A stretch of 64,000 bases of DNA from contig NZ_CP061285.1 in the NCBI RefSeq assembly GCF_018687075.1, forward strand, positions 1,860,001 through 1,924,000, in the 5' to 3' direction. The notes under the pieces were generated by a model, which worked only from the letters and a program-made list of their open reading frames with translations, did no database searches and had not been told where the DNA came from. The translations under genes were made by a program, and so were the position numbers. The stretch's first letter is position 1. The number at the start of each line of letters is the position of its first letter. Origin of the DNA: Polynucleobacter sp. MWH-UH35A (GTDB taxonomy: Bacteria; Pseudomonadota; Gammaproteobacteria; Burkholderiales; Burkholderiaceae). Positions 37,083 to 45,084 of the stretch are shown in pieces.

Positions 37083-37165
37083 TCTTACGATCTAATCCTA
37101 TCTTTGTTTGCAAGGCTCCAGCCCTGCAATACTTGATTACTATATCCTTTAATTTTCGCCTGATA

Positions 37166-37792
37166 ATGGTCGATATGCACGGTAATTCACCAAAAACTCT
37201 TCGCCAAGATTTATTAAAACAACGCAAAGAATTTGCTGCTGGGAATGGCTACGCTCAAATTCAGGCTGATCTCATAGATCACTTAAATCAATTGTTATCT
37301 GAACAAGGCAATTCCTGGCAATCTATTGCTCTGTATTGGCCCATTCAAGACGAAGTTGATTTACGGTCTACCTTACTGGCCTGGGCTAAAAAAACCCCCA
37401 ATAGAACCCTCGCACTACCCTTTGCGCGGTCAGACAAACACCTCGATTTCTTTGAGTGGCGCCAAGGTGACCAATTGCTTCCAAGCAAACATGGCGTACT
37501 AGAACCTGATCCCAATAATTCTGCAAGGCCGCAAATCATCCCTGACCTAATCCTCATTCCTTGCGTGGGATGGTCTAGTTCAAAAGTGGGTGACAAAAAA
37601 CATTACTGGCGCTTAGGCTATGGTGGCGGATATTTTGATCGCACCTTAGCCGATCTCAGAAAGAAAAATCCCAAGCTTGTTTGCGTTGGGATTGGTTTTG
37701 ATTGGCAGCAACTAAATGATGGCCAGTGGTCAGCCCAGACTCATGATGAGCCACTCGATATGCTCCTGACGGAGTCAGGCTTACTTCGTTAA
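37166..37792 (+). CDS. 5-formyltetrahydrofolate cyclo-ligase
   Basis: This enzyme converts 5-formyl-THF to 5,10-methenyl-THF with ATP and so returns folate to the one-carbon pool used by metF. With the ATG at 37166 the protein has 208 residues, the normal size. Family motifs are TLRQDLLKQRKEF near the N-terminus, YWPIQDEVDLR, and the C-terminal LGYGGGYFDRTL phosphate-binding loop. Another in-frame ATG at 37175 is possible; the open frame back to 37067 overlaps the slt start and is an unlikely coding region. It converges with metF, overlapping it by 12 bases. Confidence 0.87.
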   Translation: MVDMHGNSPKTLRQDLLKQRKEFAAGNGYAQIQADLIDHLNQLLSEQGNSWQSIALYWPIQDEVDLRSTLLAWAKKTPNRTLALPFARSDKHLDFFEWRQGDQLLPSKHGVLEPDPNNSARPQIIPDLILIPCVGWSSSKVGDKKHYWRLGYGGGYFDRTLADLRKKNPKLVCVGIGFDWQQLNDGQWSAQTHDEPLDMLLTESGLLR

Positions 37793-38611
37793 GTCTAAAT
37801 TATCAGCAATCGCCAAAACGGCATCGGCCTGATTGAGTGAGTAAAAATGAATTCCAGGCGCGCCAGCGGTTAATAGCTGATCACAAAGATCTGTTACAAC
37901 CTCTTCACCAAATGCACGGATAGAGGCAATATCGTCGCCATAGGACTGAAGACGCAAACGAATCCAGCGCGGAATCTCTGCACCGCAGGCATCCGAGAAT
38001 CGCAGCAACTGACTGCTATTCGTAATCGGCATAATGCCGGCAATGATGGGCTGTGTGACACCTAAATCATAAGCCTCATCAACGAAACGGAAGTAAGCAT
38101 CGCTGTTATAGAAATACTGAGTGACTGCAGAGTTTGCGCCCGCCTTCATCTTTTGTACAAAGAAATCAACGTCACTCGCAGGCGACTTTGCCTGTGGATG
38201 CGTCTCTGGGTATGCAGCCACATCAATGTGAAACCAATCACCAGTCTCTGCACGAATAAATTCCACCAATTCATTGGCATGATGAAACTCGCCATACTGA
38301 CCCATGCCAGATGGCAAGTCTCCGCGCAAAGCCACAATTCGCTTCACGCCTAAAGCTTGGTATTGCTTGAGCATCTCACGCACACTTTCACGCGAACTAC
38401 CAACACAAGACAAATGAGGAGCAACTGCTGCACCAGCAGCATGAATGTCACTCACCACTTTTAATGTGCCAGACTGAGTAGAACCACCGGCACCAAAGGT
38501 AACGGAATAAAACGCTGGCTTGAGTGCTTCTGAAAAACGCTCGCGTACCAGATGCAACTTGGTCTCACCTTCAGGTGTTTTTGGAGGAAAGAATTCGACG
38601 CTTAATTCCAT
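37781..38611 (-). CDS. metF: 5,10-methylenetetrahydrofolate reductase
   Basis: This flavoenzyme makes 5-methyl-THF, the methyl donor for MetH. The 276-residue TIM-barrel protein opens with SVEFFPPKTPEGE (4-16), has VTFGAGGSTQSGTL, ALRGDLPSG and QYFYNSDAYFRF, and is full length against E. coli MetF (about 296). It lies 31 bases after ahcY, without the small holin-like gene that often separates the two in Burkholderia, so it is probably cotranscribed with ahcY and sits under the SAH riboswitch. Confidence 0.95.
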   Translation of the reverse strand: MELSVEFFPPKTPEGETKLHLVRERFSEALKPAFYSVTFGAGGSTQSGTLKVVSDIHAAGAAVAPHLSCVGSSRESVREMLKQYQALGVKRIVALRGDLPSGMGQYGEFHHANELVEFIRAETGDWFHIDVAAYPETHPQAKSPASDVDFFVQKMKAGANSAVTQYFYNSDAYFRFVDEAYDLGVTQPIIAGIMPITNSSQLLRFSDACGAEIPRWIRLRLQSYGDDIASIRAFGEEVVTDLCDQLLTAGAPGIHFYSLNQADAVLAIADNLDLTK

Positions 38612-38642
38612 GATTTTGGACCTAGGTTTCTATGTGATTGGA

Positions 38643-40088
38643 TTAATAACGATAGTGGTCAGCCTTGTATGGGCCTTCCTTTGTTACGCCAATATATGCA
38701 GCCTGCTGATCTGACAACACAGTTAACTCCGCATTGAGAGTCTTGAGCTGTAAGCGTGCAACCTTCTCATCCAAATGCTTAGGCAATGTGTAAACACCGA
38801 TTGGATATTTGTCTGTACCTACTGCATTCCACAATTCAATCTGCGCAATCACTTGGTTTGCAAATGAGGAGCTCATTACATAAGAGGGATGGCCTGTGCC
38901 GCAACCTAGGTTGACCAAACGACCTTTAGCCAAAATGATGATGCGCTTTTCAGGCTTGCCATTGGCAGCTGGGAAAATCACATGATCAACTTGCGGCTTG
39001 ATTTCTTCCCACTTGTATTTTTCAATACCTGCAACATCGATCTCATTGTCAAAGTGACCAATGTTACAAACGATGGCTTGGTTCTTCATCTTAACCATGT
39101 GGTCATGTGTGATCACGTGGTAGTTGCCAGTTGCAGAAACAAAAATGTCTGCTTTATCAGCAGCGTAATCCATGGTGACAACACGGTAGCCTTCCATCGC
39201 AGCTTGCAATGCGCAGATTGGATCCACTTCAGTCACCCAAACTTGAGCAGATAAAGCGCGCAATGCCTGAGCCGAACCTTTGCCCACATCGCCGTAACCA
39301 CAAACCACAGCAACCTTGCCCGCCACCATTACGTCAGTAGCACGCTTGATCGCATCCACCAAAGACTCACGGCAACCATAAAGGTTATCGAACTTACTCT
39401 TGGTTACAGAGTCGTTTACGTTAATTGCGGGGAACTTCAGATCGCCTCTAGCAAACATTTGATACAAGCGATGAACACCAGTAGTGGTTTCTTCTGTAAC
39501 GCCTTTTACTTTTTCGAGGCGTGTTGAATACCAAGTTGGATCTTGTGCTAATTTTTTCTTAATAGCGGCAAACAAAATGGTTTCTTCTTCGCTAGTTGGG
39601 TGATTCAAGCAAGCTTGATCTTTTTCCGCGCGGGCACCGAGGTGCAATAACAAAGTAGCATCGCCACCATCATCCAAAATCATATTGGTGTAACCACCAT
39701 CGGCCCACTCAAAAATGCGATGCGTAAAGTCCCAATACTGCTCAAGGGTTTCGCCTTTAATCGCAAATACTGGCGTACCGTTTGCAGCAATGGCGGCAGC
39801 AGCATGGTCTTGTGTGGAAAAAATATTACAAGAGGCCCACTGAACTTCAGCGCCGAGGGCTTCTAGCGTCTCGATCAATACTGCAGTTTGGATGGTCATG
39901 TGCAAAGAGCCTGTAATGCGTGCACCACGCAATGGCTGTTGTGCGGCAAATTCATCGCGAATGGCGATCAATCCAGGCATCTCAGTTTCAGCAATCGCAA
40001 TTTCTTTACGACCAAAGTCAGCCAAAGAAATGTCGGCAATTGCGCAACGAGTTGCTACAAAGTTGTTTAAATCAGAAACGGTATTCAT
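38643..40088 (-). CDS. ahcY: S-adenosylhomocysteine hydrolase
   Basis: This enzyme splits SAH into adenosine and homocysteine, relieving product inhibition of methyltransferases. The 481-residue NAD-dependent protein has [16 protein letters not shown] near residue 60, the NAD loop [12 protein letters not shown] in the middle and the C-terminal [10 protein letters not shown] ending. I place the start at the ATG at 40088, preceded by GGAG (40094-40097). The open frame to 40148 runs through the riboswitch expression platform and should not be coding. The gene is preceded by an SAH aptamer and two hairpins and followed closely by metF. Confidence 0.95.
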   Translation of the reverse strand: MNTVSDLNNFVATRCAIADISLADFGRKEIAIAETEMPGLIAIRDEFAAQQPLRGARITGSLHMTIQTAVLIETLEALGAEVQWASCNIFSTQDHAAAAIAANGTPVFAIKGETLEQYWDFTHRIFEWADGGYTNMILDDGGDATLLLHLGARAEKDQACLNHPTSEEETILFAAIKKKLAQDPTWYSTRLEKVKGVTEETTTGVHRLYQMFARGDLKFPAINVNDSVTKSKFDNLYGCRESLVDAIKRATDVMVAGKVAVVCGYGDVGKGSAQALRALSAQVWVTEVDPICALQAAMEGYRVVTMDYAADKADIFVSATGNYHVITHDHMVKMKNQAIVCNIGHFDNEIDVAGIEKYKWEEIKPQVDHVIFPAANGKPEKRIIILAKGRLVNLGCGTGHPSYVMSSSFANQVIAQIELWNAVGTDKYPIGVYTLPKHLDEKVARLQLKTLNAELTVLSDQQAAYIGVTKEGPYKADHYRY

Positions 40089-40093
40089 TAATG

Positions 40094-40122
40094 CTCCAGC
40101 TAAATACGATCCAATGCTGGAG
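40094..40122 (-). promoter_or_regulatory. Hairpin covering the ahcY ribosome binding site
   Basis: Read on the minus strand, CTCCAGC (40116-40122) can pair perfectly over seven base pairs with GCTGGAG (40094-40100) around a 15-base loop. The second arm contains the ahcY Shine-Dalgarno GGAG, so the hairpin should block translation initiation. It lies downstream of the SAH aptamer and is a good candidate for the translational part of the expression platform. Confidence 0.6.
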
Positions 40123-40128
40123 TGGAAA

Positions 40129-40159
40129 CTCGCTAGCCGTTGAACCATGGGTTAGCGAG
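40129..40159 (-). promoter_or_regulatory. Switching hairpin after the SAH aptamer
   Basis: On the minus strand CTCGCTA (40153-40159) pairs with TAGCGAG (40129-40135) and is followed by TTTCC. Its first arm shares bases 40157-40159 with the pseudoknot strand of the SAH aptamer, so the two structures exclude each other. With only three U after the stem it is a weak terminator at best. Confidence 0.55.
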
Positions 40160-40260
40160 CGCGGTTGCAATTAGCAAACTCCAGAGATTTCCTTGGAGCC
40201 CACTCCCTTCAAGCCTGGGGAAGTGCTGGGTCACAGCATTCCTTGCAACGCTCCTTGAAG
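40155..40260 (-). promoter_or_regulatory. SAH riboswitch aptamer upstream of ahcY
   Basis: Read on the minus strand, the leader begins CUUCAAGGAGCGUUGCAAGG and later has CCCCAGGCUUGAAG and UUGCAACCGCGCUCGC, which match the SAH riboswitch consensus (GGAGCGYUGCR, CCAGGCU, GCGCUCGC). P1 pairs 40254-40260 with 40207-40213 over seven bases. A P2 hairpin, UGCUG/CAGCA, lies between. The pseudoknot pairs GAGCG (near 40253) with CGCUC (40157-40161). An extra hairpin, CUCCA/UGGAG, fills the optional P3 position. SAH aptamers are known before ahcY in betaproteobacteria and turn expression on when SAH rises. Confidence 0.9.
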
Positions 40261-40261
40261 G

Positions 40262-40291
40262 TATGCCGTAATTGTAAACAATTACGGCATA
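40262..40291. promoter_or_regulatory. Perfect 14-bp inverted repeat over the predicted ahcY -10 box
   Basis: TATGCCGTAATTGT (40262-40275) and ACAATTACGGCATA (40278-40291) are perfect reverse complements with a two-base AA centre. On the minus strand the repeat contains TACAAT (40271-40276), a good -10 box whose start point would fall near 40264, just before the SAH aptamer. The position suggests a protein operator. A factor-independent terminator for metK is less likely because no U-tract follows on the minus strand. Confidence 0.6.
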
Positions 40292-40329
40292 TTTCGCCTC
40301 AATACATCTACAAACTGCGTATTTCCTAC

Positions 40330-41496
40330 TTATAGACCTGCTGCGGCACGTAATGCAGCCGCCTTGTCAGTTTGCTCCCAAGTAAATTCTGGCTCCTCAC
40401 GACCGAAGTGGCCATAAGCAGCGGTCTTCTTATAAATTGGACGCAAGAGATTCAACATCTTCACAATGCCTTTTGGACGCAAGTCAAAATGCTCAGAAAC
40501 CAATTGAGCAATCTTCTCATCGGAAATCTTGCCTGTGCCAAAAGTACTCACCATTACTGAAGTGGGTTTTGCCACGCCAATCGCATAAGAAATCTGAATC
40601 AAGCACTTGCTTGCCAAACCAGCAGCAACCACGTTCTTTGCAACATAACGACCAGCGTATGCAGCAGAACGATCAACCTTAGATGGATCTTTACCAGAGA
40701 AAGCACCGCCGCCATGAGGAGCAGCACCACCATAGGTATCCACAATAATTTTGCGACCAGTTAAACCGCAATCGCCTTGTGGGCCGCCGATAACGAAACG
40801 CCCCGTTGGGTTCACTAAGAAGTTAATTGCGCCTTTGATCAAATGCTTAGGAAGCACTGGTTTGATAATTTCTTCAATCACTGCTTCGCGCAATTTCTCG
40901 AGAGAAATATCTTCGTCATGCTGAGTGGAGAGCACAACAGTATCAATAGAGTCAGGTTTGCCATCTGCATAACGCAAGGTCACTTGTGACTTCGCATCAG
41001 GACGCAACCAGTTCAAACGACCATCGCGACGCAATTGTGATTGACGCTCCACCAAGCGATGTGACAAGTGGATTGGTAAAGGCATCAATTCCGCAGTCTC
41101 ATCACAAGCGTAACCAAACATCAGACCTTGGTCGCCAGCGCCTTGATCTAAACCATCGTCATGCGCCTTATCAACGCCTTGGGCGATATCAGGACTTTGC
41201 TTGTCGTAAGCAACCAATACTGCACAACCTTTGTAGTCGATACCATAGGCGGTGTTGTCGTAACCGATTTCACGCAAGGTATTGCGTGCAACTTGGATGT
41301 AATCCACGTTAGCGTTAGTAGTAATTTCACCAGCTAAAACAACTAAGCCGGTATTGCACAACGTTTCTGCCGCTACACGTGCAGTTGGATCTTGAGCCAA
41401 GATGGCATCAAGAATCGAATCAGAGATTTGGTCTGCTACTTTATCGGGGTGACCTTCAGAAACCGATTCTGAGGTAAAGAAGTAATCATTTGCCAT
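40330..41496 (-). CDS. metK: S-adenosylmethionine synthetase
   Basis: This enzyme makes SAM from methionine and ATP. The 388-residue protein has the expected motifs: [20 protein letters not shown] at 7-26 with the catalytic histidine, [12 protein letters not shown] (about 117-128) and the phosphate loop [16 protein letters not shown] near 266-281. AGGA, 8 bases before the ATG, is the ribosome site. About 115 bases of predicted 5' leader precede it and contain a SAM-II-like aptamer. It lies upstream of ahcY on the same strand, separated by the ahcY riboswitch region, and is divergent from the first lipid A acyltransferase gene. Confidence 0.96.
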   Translation of the reverse strand: MANDYFFTSESVSEGHPDKVADQISDSILDAILAQDPTARVAAETLCNTGLVVLAGEITTNANVDYIQVARNTLREIGYDNTAYGIDYKGCAVLVAYDKQSPDIAQGVDKAHDDGLDQGAGDQGLMFGYACDETAELMPLPIHLSHRLVERQSQLRRDGRLNWLRPDAKSQVTLRYADGKPDSIDTVVLSTQHDEDISLEKLREAVIEEIIKPVLPKHLIKGAINFLVNPTGRFVIGGPQGDCGLTGRKIIVDTYGGAAPHGGGAFSGKDPSKVDRSAAYAGRYVAKNVVAAGLASKCLIQISYAIGVAKPTSVMVSTFGTGKISDEKIAQLVSEHFDLRPKGIVKMLNLLRPIYKKTAAYGHFGREEPEFTWEQTDKAAALRAAAGL

Positions 41497-41559
41497 TGCA
41501 TATTCCTTTGTTAATTAACACGATCTTGGGACAACTCACGTGCCTGGAACTACAACGGC

Positions 41560-41612
41560 GACGCTTTAGCAGAATTTATGAATCGCTCTGCAAGTTGTCT
41601 TAACTCAGCGAT
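41560..41612 (-). promoter_or_regulatory. SAM-II-like riboswitch aptamer in the metK leader
   Basis: On the minus strand the leader reads AUCGCUGAGUUAAGACAACU, then UUGCAGAGCGAUUCAUAAAU, then UCUGCUAAAGCGUC. It shares with the SAM-II aptamer the order P1 5' strand, GA-UUAA loop, UUGCA, P1 3' strand, AUAAAU and GCUAAA. P1 is AUCGCU/AGCGAU. A GAC/GUC pairing closes the H-type pseudoknot. The part of P2 next to P1 is less well paired than in alphaproteobacterial examples, and SAM-V, which shares the core, is an alternative. The aptamer begins at the predicted transcription start. Confidence 0.68.
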
Positions 41613-41618
41613 GGAAGG

Positions 41619-41648
41619 ATTCTATCCGAAAAGTGGCTAATTCACCAA
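41619..41648 (-). promoter_or_regulatory. metK: Predicted metK promoter
   Basis: On the minus strand TTGGTG (41643-41648) and TAGAAT (41619-41624) are separated by 18 bases and resemble sigma-70 -35 and -10 boxes. Start of transcription would fall at about 41612, the first base of the SAM-II-like aptamer. The coincidence supports both calls, but neither has been tested. Confidence 0.5.
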
Positions 41649-41697
41649 ATCAAACTGAAATCCACACACTTAGAGCGGCATTGAATATCATTGAGGG

Positions 41698-42558
41698 GTG
41701 CGAAAACTTCTTCTCAAGCTCTGCCTGAATCTGATTGCTGTGCTTCCCCTTGCGCCAGTACAGACAATTGGGGCCTTTTTAGGCATGCTGGCATACATTG
41801 GCTCAAAACAATATCGCTCACTTTTTCGCCCTCAATACGAAGCTGTAGTTCATGCTCGGGGTTTGCCATTCAAGCTGTGGGAAGCTATCAGAGCCTCTGG
41901 AATGCTTTTTTCAGATAGCCTGTGGATTTGGCGCAACCCCGCAAAGGCGCTTAACTTGGTTGAGGTACAAAACTGGGATGTCGTTGAAACGGCAATCGGC
42001 GAAGGACATGGCTTGGTAATGCTTACTCCCCATCTCGGTGGCTTTGAAATTATTCCGCGCGTACTAGCTCAACATTTTCCCGCAACCATTCTTTATAGGC
42101 CCTCACGCCAAGAATGGCTCAATGAGGTAGTAGAAGAAGGTCGCGCCTATCCGAATATGCATTTCGTACCGACCAATCTGAATGGTGTGCGTCAAATGAC
42201 TAGAGCACTTAGCAAAGGCGAGGCAATCGGCATTCTTCCAGATCAGGTACCCAGCGGCGGTGAGGGCGTATGGGTGCCATTCTTTGGTCGTCCCGCTTAC
42301 ACAACGCCATTACCAGCTCGTCTTGCCAATCGCAACAACACGCCAGTAATCATGTTTACTGCCAAGCGTAAAGGGCTTGGTCAAGGCTGGTTAATGCAGG
42401 CAACTCGTCTTGCGTCGCTTTCAGAAGATGCTGACACTGCTGCTGCAGAATTAAATATTGCAATTGAAAACGCGGTGCTCGTCGCACCAGAACAATTCAT
42501 TTGGTCTTATAACCGCTACAAGCATCCAGCCGGTGCAGAATTGCCTCCGAGCAATTAA
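41698..42558 (+). CDS. LpxL/HtrB-type lipid A acyltransferase, copy 1
   Basis: This inner-membrane enzyme adds a secondary acyl chain to Kdo-lipid IVA. The 286-residue protein has an N-terminal membrane segment (about 1-28) and the catalytic H-x4-E motif as HLGGFE (about 107-112), then ILYRPSR and GILPDQVPSGGEGVWVPFFG, all typical. A GTG start at 41698 is forced by an in-frame stop at 41692-41694. The only Shine-Dalgarno-like bases directly abut it, so initiation should be weak, leaderless, or from a later codon. It is followed 23 bases later by a second acyltransferase gene. Confidence 0.87.
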   Translation: MRKLLLKLCLNLIAVLPLAPVQTIGAFLGMLAYIGSKQYRSLFRPQYEAVVHARGLPFKLWEAIRASGMLFSDSLWIWRNPAKALNLVEVQNWDVVETAIGEGHGLVMLTPHLGGFEIIPRVLAQHFPATILYRPSRQEWLNEVVEEGRAYPNMHFVPTNLNGVRQMTRALSKGEAIGILPDQVPSGGEGVWVPFFGRPAYTTPLPARLANRNNTPVIMFTAKRKGLGQGWLMQATRLASLSEDADTAAAELNIAIENAVLVAPEQFIWSYNRYKHPAGAELPPSN

Positions 42559-42581
42559 ATAAATTCGTTATCATTTTTGAA

Positions 42582-43481
42582 ATGACCTGGTTACAAAACC
42601 TCTTCAATTTCTTAGCGCTGAGTCTTCTGCGGCTCTTTGCCTTTTTACCATACACCATTACGGTCTATGTAGGTTATGGCCTAGGCTGGCTTGCAGCCCA
42701 TATTCCAAATGGTCGCACCCATGTAGTAAAAACCAATTTACGCCTGTGCTTTCCCAATCTCTCCAAAAAAGAAATTGACGATCTGGCAATTGAACATTGG
42801 AAATTATTTGGTCGTAGCGTACTAGAGAGAAGTCGAATCTGGTTAGGCAGCGGCAAACAAATTACAGACATTGTCACCATCAAATCCGCTATCACCCTCG
42901 GAGATCGCAAGCCCCGCCTTCTGATTAATCCTCACTTTGTTGGGCTTGAGGGTGGCTTCATGGCGCTGTCAGTTTTGGCCAATCAACATGACTGGCCACG
43001 TGGTGCTGGTCTATATCAAAATATGAAGAATCCTTTCTTCAATCAAAAGATGATTGAGTGGCGCAATCGTTTTGGTGGAAAATCCATTGAAAGGCAAAGT
43101 CGCTTGCGAGATCTCATTCGCGAAATTCAAACAGGTAACTTTATTTTTATTGCGCCCGATATTGACTTAGGACCCCGTGATTCAGTTTTTGTGCCCTTCT
43201 TTGGCATCCAAACCAACACCATTACTTCCGTATCCCGCCTAGCAAGGCTCAGTGGCGCAGAGGTATGTCTTATGACCACCACCTTGAATAAAGACCGCAA
43301 GGGATACACCTGCAATATCAGCGAGCCATTGCCAAACTTTCCTAGCGATGATGTTGAAAAGGATACTGCTCGCTTAAATCAATATATCGAAGAGCTTGTT
43401 CGCGAAAGACCAGCAGAGTACTATTGGGTACATAAACGCTTTAAACACAGACCCGCAGGCGAACCCAGCCTTTACGATTAA
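42582..43481 (+). CDS. LpxL/HtrB-type lipid A acyltransferase, copy 2
   Basis: This second lipid A late acyltransferase has 299 residues. An N-terminal membrane segment ([21 protein letters not shown]) is followed by the H-x4-E motif as HFVGLEGG near residue 113. The acceptor-site block reads [20 protein letters not shown]. It is clearly diverged from copy 1, so the pair is not a recent duplication; the two probably add the two different secondary chains, as LpxL and LpxM do. It shares the plus strand with dapF, 11 bases downstream. Confidence 0.88.
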   Translation: MTWLQNLFNFLALSLLRLFAFLPYTITVYVGYGLGWLAAHIPNGRTHVVKTNLRLCFPNLSKKEIDDLAIEHWKLFGRSVLERSRIWLGSGKQITDIVTIKSAITLGDRKPRLLINPHFVGLEGGFMALSVLANQHDWPRGAGLYQNMKNPFFNQKMIEWRNRFGGKSIERQSRLRDLIREIQTGNFIFIAPDIDLGPRDSVFVPFFGIQTNTITSVSRLARLSGAEVCLMTTTLNKDRKGYTCNISEPLPNFPSDDVEKDTARLNQYIEELVRERPAEYYWVHKRFKHRPAGEPSLYD

Positions 43482-43492
43482 ATGGAAATATT

Positions 43493-44395
43493 TTGAGCAT
43501 CAATACCAGCAATTCAATACGCAAGTTGCGCTTCACCAAAATGCATGGTGCTGGGAATGATTTCATTGTGCTCAACGGAATTGAGCAAGATCTCAGCGGT
43601 ATTACACGCGAGCAATGGCAAGCCTTAGCTCATCGTCAATTTGGTATTGGTGCAGATCAAATTCTGCTAGTTGAAAAGGCAACGCGCCCAGATGCTGACT
43701 TTCGATATCGCATTTTTAATGCTGACGGTGGCGAAGTGGAGCAATGCGGCAATGGCTCTCGTTGCTTTGTACGTTTTGTATTGGATCAAGGTCTTTCCAG
43801 CAAGAACCCTTTACGCGTAGAAGTGGCGCACACTGTTCTCACCCTCAAGTCCCACCCAGATGGGCAAGTAGAGGTGGACATGGGTGCGCCTATTTTTGAA
43901 CACAGCCACATTCCCTTTAACGCAAATGGGCTGGCAAGTGTTCAAGAGTTTCAAGAAACACTGTATGCACTACCCTTAAATCACCCTGCTACACACGATA
44001 CTTTGGTTGGCGTTCTATCGATGGGCAATCCACATGCAGTGCAAGTGGTTGGTGATGTTGATAGTGCGCCTGTTTTAGAAGAGGGGCCTGAAATTGAACA
44101 GTTTGCGGCTTTCCCAAATAAAGTAAATGCGGGTTACCTGCAAGTCATCAACCGCAATGAAATTAAATTACGCGTGTTTGAGCGTGGCGCAGGGGAAACC
44201 TTAGCCTGCGGCACCGGTGCTTGTGCAGCCGTTGTTTCTGGCATCCGCAGGGGTCTATTAGATTCGCCAGTAAAAGTACATACTCGTGGTGGAGACCTAC
44301 AAATTACCTGGGCTGGAACCGTTGATGGCGTTGCTCAACCCGTCATCATGACTGGTCCAGCAGTGACTGTTTTTGAAGGTGAAACCGAAATCTAA
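43493..44395 (+). CDS. dapF: Diaminopimelate epimerase
   Basis: This enzyme converts LL- to meso-diaminopimelate for lysine and peptidoglycan. The 300-residue protein has the [12 protein letters not shown] start block and the two catalytic cysteines, C85 in [10 protein letters not shown] and C239 in ACGTGACA. The start is TTG at 43493, with GGA seven bases before it; the nearby ATG at 43482 runs into a stop after four codons. An ATG at M17 would remove sequence outside the core and is a less likely alternative. It converges with pyrE. Confidence 0.94.
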   Translation: MSINTSNSIRKLRFTKMHGAGNDFIVLNGIEQDLSGITREQWQALAHRQFGIGADQILLVEKATRPDADFRYRIFNADGGEVEQCGNGSRCFVRFVLDQGLSSKNPLRVEVAHTVLTLKSHPDGQVEVDMGAPIFEHSHIPFNANGLASVQEFQETLYALPLNHPATHDTLVGVLSMGNPHAVQVVGDVDSAPVLEEGPEIEQFAAFPNKVNAGYLQVINRNEIKLRVFERGAGETLACGTGACAAVVSGIRRGLLDSPVKVHTRGGDLQITWAGTVDGVAQPVIMTGPAVTVFEGETEI

Positions 44396-44412
44396 GAGAG
44401 AGCGCTCTTAGA
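44391..44412. repeat. Inverted repeat spanning the dapF and pyrE stop codons
   Basis: TCTAAGAG (44391-44398) and CTCTTAGA (44405-44412) are perfect 8-bp reverse complements around AGAGCG. The left arm contains the dapF stop and the right arm the pyrE stop. There is no T-tract on either strand, so simple factor-independent termination is doubtful. Confidence 0.5.
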
Positions 44413-45076
44413 TGCCGTACTTCTCGCGATAAGCTTTTACTGCGGGTAAATAATTGGTTAATTGAGTGTCACTTGATGCGGTCAAGAATGACATCAAGCC
44501 AGCCAGGTTAGCAATCGAAATCACGGGCAATCCAAACTCTTGCTCTACTGCTTGCACAGCAGACTTATCGCCAATATCTACCGCATTGCCAGAGCGCTCC
44601 ATACGATCTAAAGCAATCAATACTGCAGCAGGCTCTGCCCCTGCTTTACGAATGAGATCTACAGACTCTCTTACAGAGGTTCCAGCTGAAATCACATCGT
44701 CAATAATCACGACTCGCCCCTTAACAGGAGCGCCAACCAGAACTCCGCCCTCACCATGATCTTTTGCCTCTTTGCGGTTGTACACATAGGGCACATTGAT
44801 ACCGCTGTCAGCCAAGGCAATGGCAGTTGCCGCCGCAAGTGTGATTCCTTTGTAAGCAGGCCCATAAAGCATATCGAATTGAAGATTGGATTCTTGCAGG
44901 GCTTTGGCGTAATAACGGCCCAAGGCACTCAAGCGAGCACCATCATTAAATTCACCGGCATTAAAGAAATAAGGAGAGAGTCTTCCCGCTTTAGTTTTAA
45001 ACTCCCCGAAGGACAAAACCTTTGCCTCCAAGGCAAAACGAATAAAGTTATCTTGATTTGAATTATTTGAGCTCAT
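44408..45076 (-). CDS. pyrE: Orotate phosphoribosyltransferase
   Basis: This enzyme makes orotidine 5'-phosphate from orotate and PRPP in pyrimidine synthesis. The 222-residue protein has the N-terminal [24 protein letters not shown] block ([16 protein letters not shown] near 19-34), [10 protein letters not shown] and the PRPP loop [17 protein letters not shown] near 122-138. It is full length against E. coli PyrE (213). It is divergent from xth, with only eight bases between the two start codons, so its promoter must lie within the opposing gene. Confidence 0.95.
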   Translation of the reverse strand: MSSNNSNQDNFIRFALEAKVLSFGEFKTKAGRLSPYFFNAGEFNDGARLSALGRYYAKALQESNLQFDMLYGPAYKGITLAAATAIALADSGINVPYVYNRKEAKDHGEGGVLVGAPVKGRVVIIDDVISAGTSVRESVDLIRKAGAEPAAVLIALDRMERSGNAVDIGDKSAVQAVEQEFGLPVISIANLAGLMSFLTASSDTQLTNYLPAVKAYREKYGI

Positions 45077-45084
45077 AGGCCTAC

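Noticed and set aside
37067..37165. Longer 5-FCL start overlapping the slt start
   Set aside because: The extra 33 residues do not resemble the family and would overlap the divergent gene; the start at 37166 gives the usual length.
38520..38714. Small plus-strand frame between metF and ahcY, considered because a holin-like gene occurs there in Burkholderia
   Set aside because: It is on the wrong strand and mostly overlaps both flanking genes; the true gap is only 31 bases.
40089..40148. In-frame N-terminal extension of ahcY
   Set aside because: It runs through the switching hairpin and the ribosome-site hairpin. The ATG at 40088 has its own GGAG and gives the normal AhcY N-terminus.
40262..40291. 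Palindrome as the metK intrinsic terminator
   Set aside because: On the minus strand the stem is followed by ACCTTCAAGG rather than a U-run, and it overlaps a good -10 box; an operator is the better reading, though Rho-dependent roles cannot be excluded.
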